The position numbers and the translations under genes are program-made. From the NCBI RefSeq assembly GCF_014646695.1, contig NZ_BMNT01000021.1, positions 42,020 through 106,019 of the forward strand: a stretch of DNA of 64,000 bases, given 5' to 3'. Origin of the DNA: Sphaerisporangium melleum. Lineage in GTDB: Bacteria; Actinomycetota; Actinomycetes; Streptosporangiales; Streptosporangiaceae. Position 1 is the stretch's first letter, and every line of letters starts with the position of its first letter. This document shows positions 42,878-50,647 of the stretch, piece after piece. The notes beneath the pieces are model-generated. The model did no database searches. It saw only the letters and a program-made list of their open reading frames with translations, and was not told the origin of the DNA.

Positions 42878-43885
42878 GTGAGTTCTTGCCAGGAGACGGC
42901 CGCGAAGGGTGGCGCGACGGCGGAGTTCGACGTCGTGGTGATCGGCGGCGCGGGCGTGGACACGACGGTCTACGTGCCGGAACTGCCGTTGCCGTACGCC
43001 GACACCTACCCGGTGCCGCCCGTCGTCGACCGCATCGGCAACACCGGCAGCGGCGTCGTCCTGGGCTGCCACGAGCTCGGCTTGCGGGCGATCCTGGTCG
43101 ACCTGATCGGCGACGACCCCCAGGGCCGGCTGGTCCGCGACCACCTCGCCGCGCGCGGCGCCGGCTTCGCCTTCGCCACCGTGCCCGAGGGCACCCGCCG
43201 CAGCGTCCTGCTCGTCGGCCCCGACGGGCGCCGCACCTCCCTGTTCGACCCGCGCGCCGCCGCCGGGCAGCGCCTGCCCGCCGAGCTGTACCGGCCCGCG
43301 ATCGAACGCGCCCGGCACGTCCACCTGTCCATCACCGACTTCTCCCGGCACCTGTACCCCGAACTGCGCGCGCTCGGCGTCCCCGTCTCCACCGACCTGC
43401 ACGACTGGGACGGCGAGAACCCCTACCACCAGGACTTCGCCCACGGCTCCGACCTGGTCTTCCTGTCCGCCGCCAAACTCGCCGACCCGGTCACGGTCAT
43501 GCGCGCCATCGCCGCGCGCGGCCGGGCCACCACCGTCGTCTGCACCGCCGGAGCCGCCGGCGCCTACCTTCTAGAGGTCACCCCGGGCGGCCCTGACGCA
43601 CCCGCGGCGGCGCGGCCACCGGGCACAGGGGCTCGGGAACGCGCCGTCTCCGCCGAGGTGCGGCACTTCCCGGCCGCGCCCCCGCCCGGGCCGGTCGTGG
43701 ACGCCAACGGCGCGGGCGACGCCTTCGTGTCCGGCTTCCTCTACGGCCGCCTGCGCGGCCTGCCCGCCCCCGACTGCGTCCACCTCGGCACCATCGCCGG
43801 CGCCCATGCCTGCACCACCGAAGGCACCCACGAGAACCCCATCGACGAGCAGACCCTGCGAGCACGCATGAAGCCACACCACTGA
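42878..43885 (+). CDS. PfkB/ribokinase-family carbohydrate kinase
   Basis: The 335-residue kinase has the N-terminal VVVIGGAGVDTTVYVPELP, the di-glycine-type switch in DRIGNTGSGVVLGCHELG, the substrate-contact block LVDLIGDDPQGRLVRDHL and the C-terminal signature DANGAGDAFVSGFLYG, in which the aspartate of GAGD is the catalytic base. It phosphorylates a sugar or nucleoside with ATP; the substrate is not readable. An insertion around residues 225-260 (Pro/Ala/Gly-rich) lies between core strands. AGAGGAG lies 7 nt before the GTG. It is divergent from the TIR-GUN4 set and monocistronic. Confidence 0.87.
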   Translation: MSSCQETAAKGGATAEFDVVVIGGAGVDTTVYVPELPLPYADTYPVPPVVDRIGNTGSGVVLGCHELGLRAILVDLIGDDPQGRLVRDHLAARGAGFAFATVPEGTRRSVLLVGPDGRRTSLFDPRAAAGQRLPAELYRPAIERARHVHLSITDFSRHLYPELRALGVPVSTDLHDWDGENPYHQDFAHGSDLVFLSAAKLADPVTVMRAIAARGRATTVVCTAGAAGAYLLEVTPGGPDAPAAARPPGTGARERAVSAEVRHFPAAPPPGPVVDANGAGDAFVSGFLYGRLRGLPAPDCVHLGTIAGAHACTTEGTHENPIDEQTLRARMKPHH

Positions 43886-44047
43886 CGAACAGACGTGTAG
43901 GCGGGCCGGAACAGGCGTCCATCGCCACGCGGCACCGCCGTCTCGCGGGACACCACCCGCAAGTAAGGTGGCCCGGCCTCCGCACCAGCACGAAGCCGGC
44001 TCGACAGCCCCGCCCGTGCGGGGATGTTCCTGCTCCTGCGGTCCTTG

Positions 44048-44073
44048 CGTTCCTCCCCTTCAGGGGAGGAACG
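44048..44073. terminator. Bidirectional terminator between kinase and DUF397 genes
   Basis: A perfect 11-bp stem CGTTCCTCCCC/GGGGAGGAACG with a TTCA tetraloop (44048-44058 with 44063-44073), followed on the plus strand by GGTTATT. It lies 2 bases from the stop of the minus-strand DUF397 gene. Confidence 0.75.
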
Positions 44074-44075
44074 GG

Positions 44076-44303
44076 TTATTGGAAGTCGAACTCGTTCGCG
44101 CGGACGCCGGCGAGGAAGGCGTTCCATTCTGCCCGGGTGTAAAGAATGATCGGCCCTTCGGGGTGGTGACTGTGCCGGACGGCGATCCGGTCGGATCCGT
44201 CGAGGACGGGGCCCGCTTCGACACAGTCACTGCCGCCGTTGGGACTGAACGTGCTGATATGCCACGAGACACGGAGCTCTTCCGGCGAAGTCGGCATGGT
44301 CAC
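44076..44303 (-). CDS. DUF397 small protein
   Basis: The 75-residue product has the DUF397 pattern: VSWHISTFSPNGGSDCVEAG near the middle, IAVRHSHHPEGPIILYTRAEWNAFLAGVRANEFDF at the end (shown as a run of the conserved W-x-x-F segment). Such proteins are always linked with XRE regulators of the WhiJ type in actinomycetes and are thought to act as antagonists or partners. The GTG start overlaps the XRE stop (GTGA), so the two are co-translated. Confidence 0.88.
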   Translation of the reverse strand: MTMPTSPEELRVSWHISTFSPNGGSDCVEAGPVLDGSDRIAVRHSHHPEGPIILYTRAEWNAFLAGVRANEFDFQ

Positions 44304-45169
44304 TGTGCCCTCGCTTTCCGCCCTTGGGGGAGCGAATCCGCAGCCGCCTTGATGCGGCTCCTCGACTCGTCTGTCGTGAGGCAGTGATCACGCAGGCGAT
44401 CAAATTTCATGATAAGTCGCTCGACGCGGTCCGTCTCGACGTAGAGACCGCCGGCGGGAGTGTCCACATAGCCGACCTCGGGAAACGGCTCTGGCATCCC
44501 GAAGAGGAGGAAGGTGCCTTCCGGGCTGGGGTGGATCGGTGATCTCAGCGGCAGCACCCGTATGGTGATGTTGGGCCGTTCGGACAGCTCGATCAGATGT
44601 ACGAGCTGCTCTTTCAGGACCTCTGTCCCGCCAGGTGCCCTGTGGAGCAGGCTCTCGTCCAGTACGGCTTCGATCTCTGGAGGGTCGGGAGCGCTGAGGA
44701 TCCGTTGGCGTTCGAGCCGGAACGGAGGTCCGAAGGGAGTCAGGTCGGCGTTGGTGTCGGATCCCGGGATCAGGGCTTCCATGTAGCCGGGTGTTTGGAG
44801 TAGTCCAGGTACTACGACGGCGTCGAACGACTGTATTCGTACCGCGCGGCTTTCGAGCCAGGCGTAGTCGATGATCAGTTTGGGCAGGTTGTCCGAGTAG
44901 CCGTCCCACCAGCCGGTCTCCCACACCTCACCGGCAAGCCGCATCAAGCTCTCGCGCTGCCGTGCGGACGCGTCGTACAGGTCCAGAAGCGTGCGGACAT
45001 CGGGCAGGCGAATGGGGTAGAGCCCGGCCTCGAACCGGCTCAGGGTAGGACCTTCCCTCTGGATATGGGCCGCGGCCTCCTTCAGTGTGAGCCGTGACGC
45101 TTCGCGGAGTTCTCGCAGCTCCCGCCCAAGCCACTGTGCCCGCAGAGTCATCCCGCGCTTCGAGGTCAT
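44300..45169 (-). CDS. XRE-family regulator with DUF5753 domain (WhiJ-like)
   Basis: The 289-residue protein has an N-terminal helix-turn-helix (GRELRELREASRLTLKEAAAHIQREGPTLSRFEAG, residues about 15-50) and a C-terminal DUF5753 sensor-like domain starting near IIDYAWLESRAVRIQSFDAVVVPGLLQT and ending with VERLIMKFDRLRDHCLTTDESRSRI. With DUF397 and the divergent ATPase gene at 45333 it forms the three-part module known from WhiJ clusters in sporulating actinomycetes. A 26-bp inverted repeat in the divergent promoter region is a natural operator candidate. Which developmental or stress process it governs cannot be read. Confidence 0.9.
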   Translation of the reverse strand: MTSKRGMTLRAQWLGRELRELREASRLTLKEAAAHIQREGPTLSRFEAGLYPIRLPDVRTLLDLYDASARQRESLMRLAGEVWETGWWDGYSDNLPKLIIDYAWLESRAVRIQSFDAVVVPGLLQTPGYMEALIPGSDTNADLTPFGPPFRLERQRILSAPDPPEIEAVLDESLLHRAPGGTEVLKEQLVHLIELSERPNITIRVLPLRSPIHPSPEGTFLLFGMPEPFPEVGYVDTPAGGLYVETDRVERLIMKFDRLRDHCLTTDESRSRIKAAADSLPQGRKARAQ

Positions 45170-45239
45170 CCGCCACCTCCGGTCGTTACGTCGAGCGCAA
45201 CGTTATCGCGCGCTTACTCCGGGTTGACCAATTTCCATG

Positions 45240-45265
45240 TACGCCATGTACATGTGCATGGCGTA
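45240..45265. promoter_or_regulatory. Inverted repeat in the XRE-ATPase divergent promoter
   Basis: TACGCCATG (45240-45248) and CATGGCGTA (45257-45265) are perfect 9-bp arms around TACATGTG. TTGACC (45224-45229) with TGTACA (45247-45252) 17 bp later forms a plus-strand promoter candidate, so a protein on the repeat would cover its -10 box. Confidence 0.6.
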
Positions 45266-45332
45266 TGGCATGCTCGCTGCGTAGTCGAGTGGTGACGAAG
45301 CGGAGTCGCCTTGAAGTGAGAGGTGGAATCAC

Positions 45333-46046
45333 GTGGTGGCCGCTACTGACCATCCGGTGGAGGATCGCCCCGAGGCACTGCTGCCGGGCCTGCGATGGCG
45401 GCGGGTGTTCCCCGGGGAGCCGGCGCAGCTCAAAGAGGTGCGCGCTTTCATCAACATGCTGCTGGCCGGCCATCCCGTCAGGGATGACGCCTTGGTCTGT
45501 GCGGTGGAGTTGTGCGCCAACGCCATCGCTCACACGGCTTCGGGGGTGGACGGGGTCTTGGCTCTCGAGGTCTGGCTTTCCGAGGGACGAACCGTTCGCG
45601 TCTTGGTCCAGGACGCCGGCGGCCCGACGGTCCCGCTGCCTCGAACGGGCAGCGATGACGCGATGAGCGAAGGAGGAAGAGGTCTGGCCATCGTCGCGGC
45701 GCTCAGTGCTCGGACCGGGATGCTGGGCGATCATCGTGGGCGCCTCGTCTGGGCGGACCTGACTCTGCGCGAGGAGGGCGCCGGTGGGGCCACGGCAGGG
45801 CTCCGGTACGACTTCCACGGGTGGGAGGTGTGGTTCGGCTGCTGGACACGTCAGTGGTGGGCCATCCCGCGCGGGTGCGGGCCTTACCTGATCAGTGCCC
45901 CCTCGGAGAAGGATCTCCTACGTCAGATCGACCTCATAGAGCGTGACCTCGTGGAGTCCGCTGATCATTCGGCTGGTAACGGAGACGTCCGCATCCCTCG
46001 TCAACGTCGTCCCGACCCTGAGGAGGACGACGTATCGGGCCGGTAG
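45333..46046 (+). CDS. HATPase_c ATP-binding regulator (anti-sigma-like) with C-terminal extension
   Basis: The 237-residue protein has a GHKL ATPase domain in the form seen in SpoIIAB/RsbW-like proteins: N box ALVCAVELCANAIAHTASG, then VLVQDAGG and SEGGRGLAIVAAL. Residues about 150-237 extend beyond the ATPase, with a Trp-rich block (WEVWFGCWTRQWWAIPRG) and a basic tail. It is divergent from the XRE-DUF397 pair, a frequent arrangement in actinomycetes. It may bind a sigma factor or the XRE regulator, or act as kinase; no target is seen. The GTG (with another GTG next) is the best start. Confidence 0.82.
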   Translation: MVAATDHPVEDRPEALLPGLRWRRVFPGEPAQLKEVRAFINMLLAGHPVRDDALVCAVELCANAIAHTASGVDGVLALEVWLSEGRTVRVLVQDAGGPTVPLPRTGSDDAMSEGGRGLAIVAALSARTGMLGDHRGRLVWADLTLREEGAGGATAGLRYDFHGWEVWFGCWTRQWWAIPRGCGPYLISAPSEKDLLRQIDLIERDLVESADHSAGNGDVRIPRQRRPDPEEDDVSGR

Positions 46047-46293
46047 AGGGTTAAGGTAAGGGGCCTGTCTGCGTGGGGCGTTAGGGCGGGCCGCGGGAGG
46101 TGTTTCCCGAGGCCCGGGAGCAGAGATCCTGGTTTCACAAGTGCTTTCGACGCCGCCGAAATCGGCGCACCCCCACTTCGTCGCCCTTGTCCACGACGGA
46201 GCGCGCTTCGGACGTGGCGTCCTTGCCGGACGCGAGTCGACGACCGCGACCTGACGTGCGGTGCTGAACGGAGACACCGTGAGAGGGGCGGCA

Positions 46294-46998
46294 ATGGAAG
46301 AGGGCACACGCGGCGAGTTGGTCGGTCGGCTGGCCGAGGCGGTCAGGTCGGTCACGGTCGCGCACCCGGTGCGGGTCGCCATTGACGGGCCGCCCGCAGC
46401 AGGCAAGACCACGCTGGCCGACGAGCTCGCCGTCGTTCTGCGTGCGCAGGACCGCAACGTCATCCGCGCGACCATCGACGACTTCCTGTTCCCCCGCGCA
46501 CAGCGCTATCGGCGCGGCCGGTACTCGGCCGAAGGCTGCTATTTCGACGCGCACGATCGCGCCGCGCTGTGCCGGGTGCTGCTCGATCCGCTGGGCCCAG
46601 GCGGAGACCGGAGGTTCCAGCACGCGGTCTATGACAGAGACACCGACACCGCATCGTCCCCGCCGGTAACGATCGCTCCCGCGGACGCCGTACTGCTCTT
46701 CGACGGCGTCTTCCTGCTGCGCCCGGAACTCCTCGACCGGTGGGACCTGCGCGTCTTCGTGTCCGTCCCGTTCGAGCGGACGGTGGATCGCGCCCAGGAC
46801 CGGAACGCGGCGCCGGCCGGATCCACCGCCGACGCCGCCGAGATCGAACGTTCGTGGCGCGACCGCTATATCCCCGCCCAGCGGCTCTACTTCGCCACTG
46901 CCCGCCCGGCCGACCACGCCGACATCATCGTGTACAACGATCAACTCCAACGGCCTGCCTGGGAGGTCCGGCCACACTCATCGATACACAAGATCTGA
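46294..46998 (+). CDS. P-loop nucleoside/uridine kinase-like protein
   Basis: The 234-residue product has Walker A GPPAAGKTT (about residues 32-40), a DDF motif in ATIDDFLFPRAQRYRRG, and a lid-like RDRDTD ... plus ADAVLLFDGVFLLRPEL and a C-terminal helix with ERSWRDRYIPAQRLYF. These are the features of uridine kinase/phosphoribulokinase-like enzymes and their many uncharacterised relatives in actinobacteria. It transfers phosphate to a small substrate, possibly a nucleoside; specificity is unknown. The ATG is preceded by GAGAGGGG. It stands alone between the ATPase and MFS genes. Confidence 0.8.
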   Translation: MEEGTRGELVGRLAEAVRSVTVAHPVRVAIDGPPAAGKTTLADELAVVLRAQDRNVIRATIDDFLFPRAQRYRRGRYSAEGCYFDAHDRAALCRVLLDPLGPGGDRRFQHAVYDRDTDTASSPPVTIAPADAVLLFDGVFLLRPELLDRWDLRVFVSVPFERTVDRAQDRNAAPAGSTADAAEIERSWRDRYIPAQRLYFATARPADHADIIVYNDQLQRPAWEVRPHSSIHKI

Positions 46999-47292
46999 CG
47001 GTCATTCGTCGTCGGCCTCAACCTGCGGTGTGGTCACGAGGGTGTCCAGGTTCGTCGTGGTCACGATCACGGGTGCCCTCTCTTCGTGTCCGGAGGCGTT
47101 GGAACGGACTCATCGAGCGAGGGGTCCGCAAGGGCGGGGCAGCCGGTCGTTTCTGGGATGGGTACGTGTGGCCGGGATCTCACGCAGCGTTAGAGAGGTG
47201 TTCGGGGGGGCAGGGGGCGTTGCCGTAGTCGCCGCGTGGGTGCGGCCGAGCTTGGCGGCCGGTCCGGCGGCGTGGACGCGAGGACGGGTCAC

Positions 47293-48753
47293 ATGTCAGA
47301 TGTCGTGCGAACGCTGGTGCCGGCGCGCCTTGACCGGTTGCCGTGGTCGCGGTTCCACACGCGGCTGGTGGTCGCGCTCGGGGTCGCGTGGGTGCTGGAC
47401 GGGATGGAGATCACGATCGCGAGTGCGGTCGGCTCGGTCCTGCAGGACAGGCAGACGCTCGGGTTGACGGCGGTCGAGGTCGGGTTCACCGCGACCGTGT
47501 ACCTCATCGGGCAGGTGGCGGGGGCGCTGGTGTTCGGCCGGCTGTCCGACCGGTTCGGCCGGCGCAAGCTGTTCATCCTCACCCTTGCGCTGTACCTGGC
47601 CGCCAACGGCATCACGGCGTTCTCCCCGAACCTGGCGTTCCTGCTGGTGTTCCGGTTCTTCGCCGGGGCGGGCATCGGCGGTGAGTACGCGGCGATCCAC
47701 TCGGCGATCGACGAATTGATCCCCTCGCGTTACCGCGGGCGGGTGGACCTCGCGGTCAGCGGCACGTATTGGCTGGGCGCCATCGTCGGCACCGCGAGCA
47801 CCTACATCCTCCTCAACCCCGACATCCTGCCGGTGGACCTGGGGTGGCGGCTCGGGCTGCTGATCGGCCCGGTGCTCGGTGCGCTGATCTGGGTGCTGCG
47901 CCGCCACCTGCCCGAGAGCCCTCGGTGGCTGCTCATGCACGGCCGGCACGAGGAGGCCGAGCAGGCCGTGGAGTCGGTCGAGAAGGCGGTCGCCCACGGC
48001 GGGCGGTCCCTGCCTCCGGTGGACGAGGACAAGGCGCTGGAGTTGCGCCCGCACGGTTCGCCGTCCTACCGGGAGATCGCGCGGGTGGTCCTGCGGGAGT
48101 ACCCGGCTCGTACGGTGCTCGGCGCGACCATGATGATCAGCCAGTCGTTCCTGTACAACGCGATCTTCTTCACGTACGTGCTGGTGCTGAACACCTTCTA
48201 CGGCGTCTCGCCGAACGACGCCTCCAAGTACCTGCTGGTCTTCGCGGTGGGCAACCTGGCCGGGCCGTTCATCCTCGGACCGCTGTTCGACACGGTGGGC
48301 CGCCGGCCGATGATCTCGTCGACCTACATCGTGTCCGGGGCGCTGCTGGCGCTCACCGGCTGGTTGTTCCAGCAGGGCGTGCTGACCGCGGTCACCCAGA
48401 CGATCGCGTGGTCGGTGATCTTCTTCGTGGCGTCGGCGGCGGCCAGTTCGGGCTATTTGACGGTCAGTGAGCTGTTCCCGCTGGAGATCAGGGCGCTGGC
48501 CATCGCGTTGTTCTTCTCGGTCGCCCAGGGCTTCGGCGCGCTCGGCCCCACGGTGTTCGGCGCGCTCATCGGCGACCAGGCGCACCCGGACCCGACCCGG
48601 CTGTTCTACGGGTACCTGTTCGCCTCGGCGCTCATGATCGGCACCGGGATCGTGGCGTGGTTCTGCGCGGTCAAGGCCGAGCGCAGGTCGTTGGAGGATC
48701 TCACCCCCTCGCTGTCGATGCGGGACGCCAGGCCCGCCGCGGCCACCCGCTGA
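47293..48753 (+). CDS. MFS transporter (first of two paralogues)
   Basis: The 486-residue protein has about 12 membrane helices in two halves with the MFS motif A GRLSDRFGRRKLF between helices 2 and 3, FFAGAGIGGEYAAIHSAIDELIP after helix 4, the RRHLPESPRWLLMHG signature of the sugar/metabolite:H+ symporter branch before the central loop, and GPLFDTVGRRPM in the second half. It moves a small polar or aromatic solute by proton symport; the substrate is not evident. A near-identical paralogue lies at 50648, and a secreted glycosidase gene lies between them. The ATG follows GAGGACGGG. Confidence 0.87.
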   Translation: MSDVVRTLVPARLDRLPWSRFHTRLVVALGVAWVLDGMEITIASAVGSVLQDRQTLGLTAVEVGFTATVYLIGQVAGALVFGRLSDRFGRRKLFILTLALYLAANGITAFSPNLAFLLVFRFFAGAGIGGEYAAIHSAIDELIPSRYRGRVDLAVSGTYWLGAIVGTASTYILLNPDILPVDLGWRLGLLIGPVLGALIWVLRRHLPESPRWLLMHGRHEEAEQAVESVEKAVAHGGRSLPPVDEDKALELRPHGSPSYREIARVVLREYPARTVLGATMMISQSFLYNAIFFTYVLVLNTFYGVSPNDASKYLLVFAVGNLAGPFILGPLFDTVGRRPMISSTYIVSGALLALTGWLFQQGVLTAVTQTIAWSVIFFVASAAASSGYLTVSELFPLEIRALAIALFFSVAQGFGALGPTVFGALIGDQAHPDPTRLFYGYLFASALMIGTGIVAWFCAVKAERRSLEDLTPSLSMRDARPAAATR

Positions 48754-48769
48754 CCCACTCGGGTGGCGG

Positions 48770-48784
48770 GGTGAAATTTTCACC
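48770..48784. promoter_or_regulatory. 15-bp palindrome after MFS gene
   Basis: GGTGAAA-T-TTTCACC is a perfect palindrome with a single central base, too tight for a hairpin and so more like an operator. It lies 17 bases past the MFS stop and about 305 bases before the glycosidase start. Confidence 0.35.
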
Positions 48785-49022
48785 GGTGAGGTGCACCCCG
48801 CGCTGGTGCGGACGGCCGCCGCGTGGCGGGACGGGCGGACCGGATGCGAGCAGGTCGCGCAGGGACGCGAGGCCGCCTCGTACGCCAGGGCCTGCGCCGC
48901 GGGCCGCCCACCCGCCGGGCGGGCGGCCCGCCGCTCTTGACGGTGCCGGTGCGCCCGCCAACACTGGCTCGCAGTCTCCCGCCGGCCGGTTCTCGACGCT
49001 CCGCCGGCGGTTGCGGCGTCGC

Positions 49023-49048
49023 GCTCACCGGGTGTTCTCCCGGTGAGC
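49023..49048 (+). terminator. Hairpin in the leader of the GH43-like gene
   Basis: GCTCACCGGG/CCCGGTGAGC forms a 10-bp stem with a 6-nt loop, ending 40 bases before the GTG start. It can be the terminator of the upstream transcript or an attenuator. The 335-base gap holds nothing else apart from this and the palindrome at 48770. Confidence 0.4.
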
Positions 49049-49088
49049 CGCGCCTTCATGCCGTCAGGTCGCGCCAGGAGGCAGTCTC

Positions 49089-50492
49089 GTGTCACACAGA
49101 CGCGCCCGGTTCCCCGCACCCGGACGCCGGTACGCCGCGGCCGGGGCGTTCCACCCGTCCGGTGAGCGGGCCGCCGGCCGGTGGTCCCGTCTCGCGGCCG
49201 TGATCGCGACACTCATCGCGGGCATGGTGCTGGCCGTGCCGCAGCCCGCGCACGCCGCCACCCGTTACGTGCTGACGGCGTTCACCAACGGCAGCGAGAG
49301 CAACATGTACGTCTACAGCTCGCCGGACGCCAAGAACTTCTCGCTGCTCAGGGCCAACGCCTACACCCCGCCCAGCGGCCTGGTGCGCGATCCGAGCGTC
49401 ATGCGGCACACCGACGGCAGGTACTACATCGCCTACACCACGAACTGGACCGGCGCGGAGTTCGGCATCGCCTCCAGCACCGACCTGCTCAACTGGACCT
49501 TCGTCCGCAACGTGCCGATCCCCATCGCCGGGATCACCAACACCTGGGCGCCGGAGTGGTTCGTCGACCCCGCCGACGGCAGCGTGAACATCATCGTCTC
49601 GCTCACCACGACCACCTACACCAACTTCCGGCCCTACCGGCTGACGGCGCAGAACGCGGCGCTGTCAGCGTGGAGTGCACCGGCCGCGCTGAACGGCATC
49701 CAGCCGAACTACATCGACACCTTCGTCGTGCGCTCGGGGACCACCTACCACGCCTTCACCAAGAACGAGACCACCAAGTACACCGAGCACGCGACCGCCC
49801 CCAGCCTGGGCGGTCCGTACACCTTCGTCGGCACCGGCAACTGGTCCGGCTGGGGGTCGGGGCTCGAGGGCCCGGCGATCACCCAGCTCCCCGACGGCAC
49901 CTTCCGGCTGTACGCGGACGGGTACACCAGCGGCAGGTACTTCAGCGCCGACAGCCGGGACCTGAACACCTGGTCGGCCAAGGCCGACCTGCCCGGCGGG
50001 TTGTCGGGGGTCGTCCGGCACGGCACCGTGCTGCGCGAGACCGTGCCCGACGCCTCGGCCTTCACCTCCACCGCCGTCGCGCAGCACAGCGGCCGCTGCC
50101 TGGACGTGCCGGACGGCACCACCACCGCCGGCGCCCGGCTGCGGCAGTGGGGCTGCAACGGCGCGGCCGCCCAGTCCTTCCAGTTCCGGCCGGTCGGCGG
50201 CGCCGCCGACCAGTACACGCTGGTGAACACCGGCAACGGCCTGTGCGTGGACGTCAACTCCGCCTCCACCGCCGACGGTGCCGCCGTCATCCAGTGGATC
50301 TGCGGCAGCGCGGCCAACCAGCGTTTCACCCTGCGCCCCTCGCAGACGGCGGGGGTGTACTCGCTGGTGGCGGTGCACAGCGGCAAGTGCATCGACGTCA
50401 ACTCCGCCTCCACCGCGGAGGGCGCCGAGCTCATCCAGTGGCCCTGCACGGGCGCGGCCAACCAGCTCTGGCGGCTCGCGGGCAGGCCCTGA
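49089..50492 (+). CDS. Secreted GH43/62-like beta-propeller glycosidase with ricin-type CBM13
   Basis: The 467-residue protein has a twin-basic, long signal peptide (SRLAAVIATLIAGMVLAVPQPAHA), a five-bladed propeller catalytic domain (about residues 57-320) with the early aspartate in VRDPSVMRHTDGRYYIAYT, the NTWAPEWFVDP block with glutamate, and a late SGLEGPAI glutamate, which is the D-D/E-E layout of arabinosidase-type inverting enzymes. A ricin-like beta-trefoil (about 330-467) carries three QW-type repeats (GRCLDVPDGTTTAG ... CNGAAAQSFQF and so on). It likely removes arabinose or other side chains from plant polysaccharides. AGGAGG lies 7 nt before the GTG. The flanking MFS genes may import a product. 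Confidence 0.78.
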   Translation: MSHRRARFPAPGRRYAAAGAFHPSGERAAGRWSRLAAVIATLIAGMVLAVPQPAHAATRYVLTAFTNGSESNMYVYSSPDAKNFSLLRANAYTPPSGLVRDPSVMRHTDGRYYIAYTTNWTGAEFGIASSTDLLNWTFVRNVPIPIAGITNTWAPEWFVDPADGSVNIIVSLTTTTYTNFRPYRLTAQNAALSAWSAPAALNGIQPNYIDTFVVRSGTTYHAFTKNETTKYTEHATAPSLGGPYTFVGTGNWSGWGSGLEGPAITQLPDGTFRLYADGYTSGRYFSADSRDLNTWSAKADLPGGLSGVVRHGTVLRETVPDASAFTSTAVAQHSGRCLDVPDGTTTAGARLRQWGCNGAAAQSFQFRPVGGAADQYTLVNTGNGLCVDVNSASTADGAAVIQWICGSAANQRFTLRPSQTAGVYSLVAVHSGKCIDVNSASTAEGAELIQWPCTGAANQLWRLAGRP

Positions 50493-50647
50493 CCCGCGGA
50501 CGCCGGACCGCCGGTCGCGGCGGTCACCGGCCAGGCGGACGCCACCTCCCACCTGGAGTGAACGCAAGGCACCCCGGCACCCGGCCGGGGTGCCCGCAGC
50601 GGTATGAGCTGTTCACCCTCCGTCATTGATCGCTACGCTTGGTGACC

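Noticed and set aside
42509-43444. Minus-strand open frame opposite the PfkB kinase gene
   Set aside because: The plus strand has all PfkB signatures with a good RBS; the minus frame has no recognisable motif.
47030-47467. Plus-strand frame before the first MFS gene
   Set aside because: It overlaps the MFS start in another frame, has low-complexity Arg/Ser/Gly content and no RBS, so no gene is called there.
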